Shown piece by piece: positions 1 to 7,072 of a DNA stretch of 64,000 bases. The notes beneath the pieces were generated by a model. It did not search any database. It had not been told where the DNA came from and was given only the letters and a program-made list of their open reading frames with translations. Positions within the stretch are counted from its first letter, which is position 1, and each line of letters begins with the position of its first letter. Made by a program: the position numbers and the translations under genes. Origin of the DNA: an uncultured Eubacteriales bacterium (GTDB lineage Bacteria; Bacillota; Clostridia; Oscillospirales; UBA644); NCBI GenBank assembly GCA_934454405.1, contig CAKSFN010000006.1, positions 1 to 64,000 of the forward strand, read 5' to 3'.

Positions 1-186
1 CACAGAAAGAATAAGCCCCGTTTGTGCAAACCGCCTTTTCACCCCGAAAAACGGCTGTCCGCCGCCGCTTTTGTCACAGAAATTCCGAAAATTCGGTCGT
101 TCTCCCAAAAAAAATCGGATACGAAAAGCCCCGAAATTGCAAGGCGTTTCATACCAAAATGGTATATGTTAAACTTTTTGTGTTTT

Positions 187-204
187 TTGTCAAAATTATA
201 ACGA
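187..204. promoter_or_regulatory. possible Rex-like operator before the hydrogenase operon
   Basis: The sequence TTGTCAAAATTATAACGA resembles the Rex half-site pair TTGTTAA-N4-TTAACAA, with about three mismatches in the 14 defined positions. It lies seven bases upstream of the proposed -35 box. Rex senses NADH/NAD and commonly controls fermentative and hydrogenase genes in Clostridia. No rex gene is in the window, so this rests only on sequence similarity and context. Confidence 0.28.
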
Positions 205-210
205 AGTCAC

Positions 211-239
211 TTGCAAAAAACGATAATATATGTTAAGAT
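211..239 (+). promoter_or_regulatory. promoter of the hydrogenase operon
   Basis: TTGCAA at 211-216 and TAAGAT at 234-239 are separated by 17 bases, and a TG dinucleotide precedes the -10 box (extended -10). This fits a vegetative sigma-A promoter. It would give a leader of roughly 115 bases before hydC. Confidence 0.55.
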
Positions 240-277
240 ATATGCGTTATGCCGAATAATACATAATTCAGGTCGAG

Positions 278-303
278 ATTCCCCTGTCGAAAGGGGAATT
301 TTT
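278..303 (+). terminator. terminator-like hairpin in the hydrogenase leader
   Basis: ATTCCCCT (278-285) pairs with AGGGGAAT (292-299) around a six-base loop, followed by a short T run. It lies between the proposed promoter and the first gene. It could therefore act as an attenuator, or it could be the terminator of an upstream gene if the true promoter is downstream of it. Confidence 0.45.
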
Positions 304-360
304 ACCGAAAAAGAAAGAAAAACAAGTCGGTCAAACCGCAAATTTTACAAGGAGGGGCTT

Positions 361-843
361 ATGGCTCATTTGAATGAAAACGCCGTTAAACACATAACGG
401 AGATCTGCGACAGACACGCGGGAGAAAAAACCCCGCTCATCATGATTCTGAACGATATTCAGAACGAGTACGGTTACATTCCTCTCGAGGTGCAACAGAT
501 AGTTTCGGATAAAACGGGCATTTCCGTTGCCGAGATCTACGGCGTCGTTACCTTCTATTCCTTCTTCTCTCTCGTTCCGAACGGCAAGTACGTTATCGGC
601 GTATGTCTCGGAACCGCCTGCTACGTCAAGGGCGCTCAGCAGGTCATAGACAAGTTTTCCGAAATTCTCGGCATCGGCGCGGGGCAGACAACCGAGGACG
701 GTCTTTTCACCATAGACGCTCTTCGCTGCATCGGCGCCTGCGGTATTGCGCCCGCCGTTACGATAAACGGCAAGGTATATCCGAAGGTTTCCGTGGATAT
801 GGTTCCCGGCATCGTTGAGGAATACCGTTCGGCAGCTCAATAA
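361..843 (+). CDS. hydC: NADH-dependent [FeFe]-hydrogenase subunit HydC (NuoE-like 2Fe-2S)
   Basis: This 160-residue protein belongs to the NuoE/24-kDa family. It carries electrons through one [2Fe-2S] cluster in the soluble trimeric hydrogenase. The ligand pattern is complete: Cys82 and Cys87 (CX4C), then Cys123 and Cys127 (CX3C) in a thioredoxin-like fold. The first 70 residues form the usual helical domain with the segment NEYGYIP. The ATG at 361 is chosen because AAGGAGGGG lies just upstream and it matches family length. It is the first gene of a ten-gene operon; hydB and hydA follow after a seven-gene insertion. Confidence 0.93.
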   Translation: MAHLNENAVKHITEICDRHAGEKTPLIMILNDIQNEYGYIPLEVQQIVSDKTGISVAEIYGVVTFYSFFSLVPNGKYVIGVCLGTACYVKGAQQVIDKFSEILGIGAGQTTEDGLFTIDALRCIGACGIAPAVTINGKVYPKVSVDMVPGIVEEYRSAAQ

Positions 844-903
844 TTTCAACGATAAAAACTACGATAAGTGCGACGGGTCTGTTCGCGCCGAAAGGTCAAA
901 AAG

Positions 904-1245
904 ATGAAGATAAGCGATATTATTACCTTGCTTGACGCCGAAGTTCTCTGCGGGGAGGAGCTGCTTGAAAAAGAAGTGTTTTCCGCCTGCTGCAGCGATA
1001 TGATGAGCGACGTGCTGGCATACGTCAAAGATCAGGGCGTGCTGCTGACGGGGCTTGTCAATCCGCAGGTCGTCAGAACCGCCGAAATGATGGATATGGT
1101 CTGCGTTGTGTTCGTCCGCAGCAAAAGACCGACTTTGGAGATGATAGATCTCGCTTCCGACAGCGGGATAGTACTGCTTGCCACAAAGCTCCGCGCCTTC
1201 GAGGCAAGCGGACTGCTTTATTCTTCGGGACTGGGGAAAAAGTGA
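904..1245 (+). CDS. DRTGG-domain protein of the hydrogenase operon
   Basis: This small protein of 113 residues is made almost entirely of one DRTGG-type alpha/beta domain. That domain is known from CBS-domain phosphatases and phosphotransacetylases and is thought to bind a nucleotide or other effector. The start at 904 is preferred over an upstream GTG at 868 because an AAAGG site lies at proper distance and the N-terminus MKISDIITLL fits the family. It ends one base before the next ATG, so it is translationally linked to the GHKL ATPase. A regulatory or sensory role is inferred from context; no enzyme residues are visible. Confidence 0.75.
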   Translation: MKISDIITLLDAEVLCGEELLEKEVFSACCSDMMSDVLAYVKDQGVLLTGLVNPQVVRTAEMMDMVCVVFVRSKRPTLEMIDLASDSGIVLLATKLRAFEASGLLYSSGLGKK

Positions 1246-1246
1246 T

Positions 1247-1666
1247 ATGGCGGACGTAACATTCCATTTCGACGTTGACGGCGCCGACTTTTCGTCCGCG
1301 GGCGAAGCGTCCGTGCTTGTCAAGAAAAAGCTCCGCCAGCTCGGTGTTTCCCCCGACGTTATCCGAAAGGTCTCCATCGCGATGTACGAGGGCGAGATAA
1401 ATATGGTCATTCACGCCGAAGGCGGCACGGCGGACGTAACCGTGACCGACGAGGAGGTTATCATAGTCCTTGCCGACAAGGGACCGGGCATTCCCGACGT
1501 CGCCCTTGCCATGAAGGAGGGCTATTCGACCGCGAGGGACAATATCCGCGCGCTCGGTTTCGGCGCCGGTATGGGACTTCCGAATATGAAAAAGTACACC
1601 GATTCGATGAAGATAGACACCGAAGTCGGCGTCGGAACGACCATCACGATGACCGTCAGGCTTTGA
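1247..1666 (+). CDS. RsbW-like GHKL ATPase of the hydrogenase operon
   Basis: This 139-residue single-domain ATPase is of the anti-sigma-factor/serine-kinase (RsbW, SpoIIAB) type. The N-box reads EGEINMVIHA, the G1 box DKGPGIPD and the G2 box GFGAGMGLPN; together these form the GHKL nucleotide pocket. The start is the ATG at 1247, one base after the stop of the DRTGG gene. In related clostridial and Thermotoga hydrogenase operons a similar ATPase accompanies a sensory hydrogenase. It may phosphorylate or sequester a partner, but no anti-sigma antagonist or sigma factor lies beside it, so its target is unknown. Confidence 0.8.
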   Translation: MADVTFHFDVDGADFSSAGEASVLVKKKLRQLGVSPDVIRKVSIAMYEGEINMVIHAEGGTADVTVTDEEVIIVLADKGPGIPDVALAMKEGYSTARDNIRALGFGAGMGLPNMKKYTDSMKIDTEVGVGTTITMTVRL

Positions 1667-1767
1667 TTTTGACATCCGTTTTTTTGAACCTGCGAAACAA
1701 AGACGTTTCGACATTTTAATATGTATACCACCGTTTTACGGTCTTTCCGAAAGGGGAGTGAGCATTT

Positions 1768-3111
1768 ATGCGGGATTACAAGCACTCCGTTTCTCTTGAC
1801 GAGTCAAAGTGCCTCGGCTGCACTACCTGCCTAAGACGCTGCCCGACAGAGGCGATAAGAATTCGGGACGGCAAAGCAAGTATCCGCTCTTCCAAGTGCA
1901 TCGACTGCGGCGAGTGCATCAAGGTGTGCCCTCACAAGGCGAAGCGCGCCGTGCACGACAAGCTTGACCGGATGAAGGAGTTCAAGGTAACGGTCGCGTT
2001 GCCCGCGCCTGCTCTTTACGGTCAGTTTGACGGCATTTCAAGCGCCGACTATATAATAGAAGGTCTGCACGCCGTCGGCTTTGATCATGTTTTCGAGGTC
2101 GCCTGCGCCGCCGAAATGGTTTCCGCGTACACGCGAATGTATCTGAACCGCGAGGACATCGTCAAGCCGGTTATCAGCTCCGCGTGTCCCGTCATAACAA
2201 GAATGATATGCATGAATTATCCGTATCTTGCGGAAAATATTATGCCTCTTCTTCCGCCTATCGAGATCGCGGCAAAGCTTGCGCGCGACCGCGCCGCCGA
2301 GCTTCACCCGGACGTGAAGCCCTCCGAAATAGGCATATTTTTCATATCTCCCTGCACCGCAAAGGTCAGCTACGTCAAAAACGGCTTCGCCGGCGACAAA
2401 AACAACATCGACTGCGTTGTTTCCGTTCGGGACACTTATTTTAAGCTGCTTGACGCGATGAAAAGCGGCGAATATCCGGCGCATACGTCCGAGGCCGGGA
2501 TGATAGGCATAGGCTGGGCAACCACGGGCGGCGAAAGCTCCGCCGCGTTCAACGACAGCTATCTTGCCGCGGACGGCATCGAAAACTGCGTCCGCGTGCT
2601 TGACCAGATCGAGAACAAGGATATCACGGGGCTTGATTTTATCGAGCTCAACGCGTGCAGCGGCGGCTGCGTCGGCGGCGCGATGACCGTTGCCAATCCT
2701 TATATCGCCCAAGCCCGTCTGCAGTCCATAAAACGCTACCTTCCCGTCAGCCCGAACCGTCCGCGCGAGGACGATATTCCCGAATACTGCTTCACGGATA
2801 AATCCGTTTTCTACGGCTCCGAGATGCGCCTTTCGGAGGACAGAAACGAAGCCATGCGTATGATGAGCGAGATAGAGAATATCACCGCCAATCTGCCGGG
2901 CATCGACTGCGGCTCCTGCGGCGCGCCGACCTGCCTTGCATTTGCGGAGGACGTCGTTAAAAAAGAGACCGAGATAGACGAATGCACCGTAATAATGCGC
3001 GAGCTGTTCCACCAGTGCCTGAGTATGCGTCAGGCAAACGAGCTGACAAAAAAATTCATAGCTCACAAAAAACCTCAGCTCAAAAAGGAGAAGGGTGAAG
3101 ATGAAGCTTGA
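1768..3111 (+). CDS. HydS-like putative sensory [FeFe]-hydrogenase
   Basis: At 447 residues this protein has two N-terminal [4Fe-4S] sites (Cys15/18/21/25 and Cys44/47/50/54), then an H-cluster domain. It ends with a PF04060-like site beginning CGSCGAPTC near residue 375. The three H-cluster motifs are present but altered: SSACP replaces TSCCP, SPCTAKVSY replaces MPCxxKxxE, and NACSGGCVGG replaces MACPGGCxxGGG. The four cluster-binding cysteines (140, 196, 297, 301) remain, but the proton-relay Cys is Ala139. That change marks sensory group C/D enzymes such as Thermotoga HydS. No PAS domain is seen. The ATG at 1768 follows AAGGGGAGTG. Low turnover and a sensing role are inferred. Confidence 0.85.
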   Translation: MRDYKHSVSLDESKCLGCTTCLRRCPTEAIRIRDGKASIRSSKCIDCGECIKVCPHKAKRAVHDKLDRMKEFKVTVALPAPALYGQFDGISSADYIIEGLHAVGFDHVFEVACAAEMVSAYTRMYLNREDIVKPVISSACPVITRMICMNYPYLAENIMPLLPPIEIAAKLARDRAAELHPDVKPSEIGIFFISPCTAKVSYVKNGFAGDKNNIDCVVSVRDTYFKLLDAMKSGEYPAHTSEAGMIGIGWATTGGESSAAFNDSYLAADGIENCVRVLDQIENKDITGLDFIELNACSGGCVGGAMTVANPYIAQARLQSIKRYLPVSPNRPREDDIPEYCFTDKSVFYGSEMRLSEDRNEAMRMMSEIENITANLPGIDCGSCGAPTCLAFAEDVVKKETEIDECTVIMRELFHQCLSMRQANELTKKFIAHKKPQLKKEKGEDEA

Positions 3112-3439
3112 GCCTCTCGTGTCCGCGCTTTCTCTTACAAGCGCGGTCGGCGATATCCCGTCATGCTTCGACGGCGTTTACGCGGGCGATTTTCTCAGCC
3201 GCGCGATGAGCCGCGTCGAGGCGGGCGATCTTTGGATAACGATTATGTCCAACGTCAACGTCATCGCGGTCGCAAGCCTTACGGAGGCTGCCGCCGTCGT
3301 TCTTGCGGAGGGTGTCGCGCTTGACCCCGAAGCAAAAGCCGCCGCGGAGGAAAAGGGGATAACAGTGCTGTCGTCTCCGCTTTCCGTATATGAAATATGC
3401 GGTATCTTACGCGCCGCGGAAATTTCCGAAAAGGGTTGA
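3101..3439 (+). CDS. second DRTGG-like small protein
   Basis: This 112-residue protein has the same size and fold outline as the DRTGG protein encoded at 904-1245, but its sequence is more diverged. The central stretch GDLWITIMSNVNVIAVASL matches the core strand region. The start at 3101 is preferred because AAGGAGAAGG lies directly upstream; it overlaps the end of the hydS-like gene by 11 bases, which suggests translational coupling. The paired occurrence of two DRTGG and two GHKL genes in one operon suggests partner sets. Its ligand is unknown. Confidence 0.65.
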   Translation: MKLEPLVSALSLTSAVGDIPSCFDGVYAGDFLSRAMSRVEAGDLWITIMSNVNVIAVASLTEAAAVVLAEGVALDPEAKAAAEEKGITVLSSPLSVYEICGILRAAEISEKG

Positions 3440-3446
3440 AAACGCC

Positions 3447-4193
3447 ATGCGCGATTTCAAATACGATCTTCACGTTCATTCCTGCCTCTCTCCGTGCGCC
3501 GAAAACGATATGACCCCTGCCGACATCGCGGGGCTTGCGTCTTTGCTCGGTCTGGAGATAGTTGCGCTGACGGACCATAACACTTCCGCGAACTGTCCCG
3601 CGTTTTTTGCGGCGGCGAAGCGGTACGGCATCGTTCCCGTCGGCGGCATGGAACTTACGACAGCCGAAGATATTCACGTTGTCTGCCTTTTTGACACGCT
3701 TGACGGCACGATGGCTTTTGACGAAGCGGTTGCCGCTCATCGCATAAGGATAGCGAACCGCCCCGAAATATTCGGCGATCAGCTTATTACGGACGCGGAC
3801 GGCAACATAACGGGTACGGAGCCCGACCTTTTGATAAACGCGACCGACCTTGATCTGTATGCTGCGCACGCGCTCTGCTCCGAATACGGCGGTGTCTGCC
3901 ACCCCGCGCACATAGACCGTCAGTCAAACGGCATTATCGCCGTTCTCGGCGATTTTCCCGCAGAACCGCGCTTTTCGTCGTTTGAACTGAACGACAGGGA
4001 GTCTTTGGACGAATATCTGCGCCGTTTTCCGACGCTGAACGGCAAAAATTTCGTCGTCTGCTCGGACGCGCACAGGCTCGAATCGCTTTCGGACGGCTCA
4101 AACACGGTTTCGCTGCCCGATCCCCCCGAAGACGGCTCCTCCGTTTCCGCCTTTTTGCGGAAAGCGCTTATCGAAAAACTCCGAAACGGATGA
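3447..4193 (+). CDS. PHP-domain metal-dependent phosphoesterase
   Basis: This 248-residue protein is a PHP-family phosphoesterase. The metal-binding motifs are all visible: DLHVHS near the N-terminus, LTDHN, GMELTT followed by DIHVV, CHPAH and CSDAH. Such enzymes hydrolyse phosphate esters in nucleotides or small molecules using a trinuclear metal centre. The ATG at 3447 begins a typical PHP N-terminus; a longer reading would run back into the DRTGG gene. PHP proteins recur in clostridial operons with hydS-like genes. Whether this one degrades a signal made or sensed by its neighbours is an inference. Confidence 0.85.
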   Translation: MRDFKYDLHVHSCLSPCAENDMTPADIAGLASLLGLEIVALTDHNTSANCPAFFAAAKRYGIVPVGGMELTTAEDIHVVCLFDTLDGTMAFDEAVAAHRIRIANRPEIFGDQLITDADGNITGTEPDLLINATDLDLYAAHALCSEYGGVCHPAHIDRQSNGIIAVLGDFPAEPRFSSFELNDRESLDEYLRRFPTLNGKNFVVCSDAHRLESLSDGSNTVSLPDPPEDGSSVSAFLRKALIEKLRNG

Positions 4194-4206
4194 ACGGAGA
4201 AAAGTT

Positions 4207-4764
4207 ATGGATGATTTTTCCCTTTATGTTCTTGATATAACGATGAATTCCGTCCGCGCGGGCGCGACCGAGATAGAAATATCGCTCGACGAGGACGAAA
4301 AAGGTATGCTGACGTTCACCGTCGCGGACAACGGCTGCGGTATGAGCCGCGAGCAGGTCGAAAAGCTTTCCGACCCGTTTTTCACAACAAGAAAGACCCG
4401 CGCCGTCGGGTTGGGCGTGCCTTTTCTGAAAATGCTTGCCGTTCAGACGGGCGGTGACGTAAAAATAACATCCCGTTCCGAAAAAGAGTTTCCGAAAGAC
4501 CACGGCACAACGCTTACGGCAACATTCGGGCTGCATCATATTGATTTTATTCCGCTCGGCGACCTGACCGAAACGATCGTCAGTCTTATACAGGGCAATC
4601 CCGACATAAATTTCACTTTTACGCACACCACCCCCCGCGGCAGAGTACGCGTCTGCTGCGCCGAGCTTCGCGCCGTTCTCGGCGACGTTCCGCTTTCCGA
4701 ATACGAGGTGCTTGAATGGATCCGCGGCTCTATGAACGAGGAATACGCGGCGATGCAGGGATAA
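4207..4764 (+). CDS. second GHKL ATPase with C-terminal extension
   Basis: This 185-residue protein carries a histidine-kinase-type ATPase domain. The N-box is LDITMNSVRAG, the G1 box DNGCGM and the G2 segment GLGVPFLKML. The fold is closer to sensor-kinase or MutL ATPases than to the RsbW-like protein upstream, and about 80 further residues of unknown fold follow. No phospho-acceptor His domain or transmembrane segment is present, so it is not a complete sensor kinase. It may act on a soluble partner. It starts 14 bases after the PHP gene and precedes the 2Fe-2S gene by 73 bases. Confidence 0.78.
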   Translation: MDDFSLYVLDITMNSVRAGATEIEISLDEDEKGMLTFTVADNGCGMSREQVEKLSDPFFTTRKTRAVGLGVPFLKMLAVQTGGDVKITSRSEKEFPKDHGTTLTATFGLHHIDFIPLGDLTETIVSLIQGNPDINFTFTHTTPRGRVRVCCAELRAVLGDVPLSEYEVLEWIRGSMNEEYAAMQG

Positions 4765-4837
4765 TAACGACAGCGAAAAAATTAAATTTGCGAGAAAAAA
4801 ATAATAATATATATCCACCAAGAAAGGAATTCATGTT

Positions 4838-5212
4838 ATGAAGTCTATTGAGGAACTTATGGCAATCAAACAGAAGATGCAGGACAAAGTCGCCGTCCGC
4901 AACGCGTCAAGCGATGACGTTCGCGTCGTTGTCGGTATGGCAACCTGCGGTATCGCGGCAGGCGCGCGTCCCGTTCTCAACGCTTTTGTGGAAGGCGTAA
5001 ACGAGGCGGGTCTGGCAACGAAGGTCTCCGTAACCCAGACGGGTTGCATCGGACTTTGCCAGTACGAGCCTATCGTTGAAATTTACGAGAAGGACAAGGA
5101 CAAGGTCACCTACATCAAGATGACGGCGGAAAAGGCGAAGGAAGTCGTTGAGAAGCATCTCAAAGGCGGAAAAGTCATTTCCGAATACACGATAGGCACC
5201 ACGTCTTTATAA
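4838..5212 (+). CDS. thioredoxin-like [2Fe-2S] ferredoxin of the hydrogenase operon
   Basis: This 124-residue protein belongs to the ferredoxin family often found between hydC and hydB in clostridial hydrogenase operons. Three ligand-type cysteines are visible: Cys37 in MATCGIAAG, and Cys70 and Cys74 in TGCIGLC. The position of a fourth Cys in the standard CX4C motif is Ala/Gly, which as far as I recall is usual for this subgroup. It probably passes electrons to HydB. AAGAAAGGAA precedes the ATG. A gap of 21 bases separates it from hydB. Confidence 0.85.
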   Translation: MKSIEELMAIKQKMQDKVAVRNASSDDVRVVVGMATCGIAAGARPVLNAFVEGVNEAGLATKVSVTQTGCIGLCQYEPIVEIYEKDKDKVTYIKMTAEKAKEVVEKHLKGGKVISEYTIGTTSL

Positions 5213-5233
5213 TTAACAGGAGGAAAAAACGCT

Positions 5234-7054
5234 ATGTTTCGAATTCACGCACTTATATGCGGCGGTACCGGCTGTACCTCTTCGGGCAGCGCCGAGATAC
5301 AGGAAGCGCTCCACAGAGAAATAGCCGCAAAGGGTCTTGAAGACGAGATCAAGGTCGTTCAGACCGGATGCTTCGGTCTCTGCGCGCTCGGTCCGATAAT
5401 GATAGTTTACCCCGAGGGAGTATTTTACAGCAAGGTAACGGCGGAGGACATTCCCGAGATAGTTGAGGAGCATTTCCTCAAAGGCCGCCCCGTTGAACGC
5501 CTTATTTATAAGGAAGAGGAGAACGAAACCGAGGAGCAGATCCTCAACTCGTCCCTTTCCAACACGCAGTTCTACAAAAAGCAGCTCCGTGTCGCTCTGC
5601 GCAACTGCGGCGTTATCAACCCCGAAAACATCGACGAATATATCGCGATGGACGGTTATTTCGCGCTTGCGAAGGTTCTCCGGGAGATGACGCCCGAGGA
5701 CGTTATAAAAACTATCCTTGATTCCGGTCTTCGCGGCAGAGGCGGCGGCGGATTCCCGACCGGCAGAAAATGGCAGTTCGCGCGCAACAGCGTTTCGGAC
5801 AAGAAATACGTCGTATGTAACGCCGACGAGGGCGACCCCGGCGCGTTCATGGACAGATCCGTTCTCGAAGGCGACCCGCACGCGGTGCTTGAAGCCATGG
5901 CTATTGCAGGTTACGCGATAGGCGCTGACGAGGGTTGGATATACATTCGTGCGGAATATCCCATCGCGGTCGCACGTCTTAAAATCGCAATCAAACAGGC
6001 AAGAGAGTACGGAGTTCTCGGCAACGACATCTTCGGCACGGGCTTTAACTTCGACATTCACATCCGTCTCGGCGCCGGCGCGTTCGTCTGCGGCGAGGAG
6101 ACCGCGCTTCTGACCTCCATCGAGGGTCACAGAGGTATGCCGCGCTCCCGTCCTCCGTTCCCCGCAATTAAAGGTCTGTGGGGCAAGCCGACCATAATCA
6201 ACAATGTTGAAACCTATGCCAACATCGCGCAGATAATCCTCAAAGGTCCCGAATGGTTCGCTTCCATGGGAACCGAGAAATCCAAGGGTACCAAGGTATT
6301 CGCGCTCGGCGGCAAAATACATAACACGGGTCTTGTCGAGATCCCGATGGGCACAACCCTTCGCGAAATCGTTGAGGACATCGGCGGCGGCGTTCCGAAC
6401 GGCAAAAAGTTCAAAGCGGCGCAGACCGGCGGTCCTTCCGGCGGATGTATCCCCGCATCGCTCATCGACACCCCGATAGACTACGACAACCTCACCGCGA
6501 TAGGCTCCATGATGGGCTCGGGCGGACTTATCGTTATGGACGAGGACACCTGTATGGTGGACCTTGCCAAGTTCTTCCTTGAATTCACCGTTGACGAAAG
6601 CTGCGGAAAATGTTCTCCGTGCCGTATCGGAACAAGAAGAATGCTTGAAATTCTTACAAGAATCACCGAGGGCAACGGCACTCTCGAAGATCTCGACGAG
6701 CTTGAAGAGATCGCCGCGACGCTCAAAACCAACTCTCTCTGCGCGCTCGGTCAGACCGCCGCGAACCCGGTTCTTTCAACCATCAAGCATTTCAGAGACG
6801 AGTATCTCGCGCACATCGTGGACAAGAAATGTCCCGCGGGCGTCTGCAAAAAGCTTATGCACTACACCGTTATCAAGGATAAGTGCTTCGGCTGCGGAAT
6901 GTGTATGCGCTCCTGCCCGACGGACGCTATCTCGAAGACAGATTACATCGCGCCCGGCAAGAAGCTGCCCGCCGTTGAGATAGACTCCAAGAAGTGCATC
7001 AAGTGCGGCGCTTGTATCGCAAGCTGTAAGTTCAAGGCAATTGTTAAGGAATAA
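5234..7054 (+). CDS. hydB: NADH-dependent [FeFe]-hydrogenase flavoprotein subunit HydB (NuoF-like)
   Basis: This 606-residue flavoprotein oxidises or reduces NAD(H) with FMN. Its domains run in the order seen in bifurcating hydrogenases. An N-terminal [2Fe-2S] thioredoxin-like domain comes first (Cys9, Cys14, Cys46, Cys50), then the FMN/NADH domain with GRGGGGFPTGRKW, an SLBB region, and the NuoF [4Fe-4S] motif CGKCSPCRIGT with a later Cys in SLCALGQT. Two C-terminal [4Fe-4S] sites follow, CFGCGMCMRSCP and CIKCGACIASC. With HydA and HydC it probably couples ferredoxin and NADH to H2. AGGAGG precedes the ATG. Electron confurcation is known for relatives, not shown here. Confidence 0.93.
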   Translation: MFRIHALICGGTGCTSSGSAEIQEALHREIAAKGLEDEIKVVQTGCFGLCALGPIMIVYPEGVFYSKVTAEDIPEIVEEHFLKGRPVERLIYKEEENETEEQILNSSLSNTQFYKKQLRVALRNCGVINPENIDEYIAMDGYFALAKVLREMTPEDVIKTILDSGLRGRGGGGFPTGRKWQFARNSVSDKKYVVCNADEGDPGAFMDRSVLEGDPHAVLEAMAIAGYAIGADEGWIYIRAEYPIAVARLKIAIKQAREYGVLGNDIFGTGFNFDIHIRLGAGAFVCGEETALLTSIEGHRGMPRSRPPFPAIKGLWGKPTIINNVETYANIAQIILKGPEWFASMGTEKSKGTKVFALGGKIHNTGLVEIPMGTTLREIVEDIGGGVPNGKKFKAAQTGGPSGGCIPASLIDTPIDYDNLTAIGSMMGSGGLIVMDEDTCMVDLAKFFLEFTVDESCGKCSPCRIGTRRMLEILTRITEGNGTLEDLDELEEIAATLKTNSLCALGQTAANPVLSTIKHFRDEYLAHIVDKKCPAGVCKKLMHYTVIKDKCFGCGMCMRSCPTDAISKTDYIAPGKKLPAVEIDSKKCIKCGACIASCKFKAIVKE

Positions 7055-7072
7055 TTTGGGAGGACTGAAATA

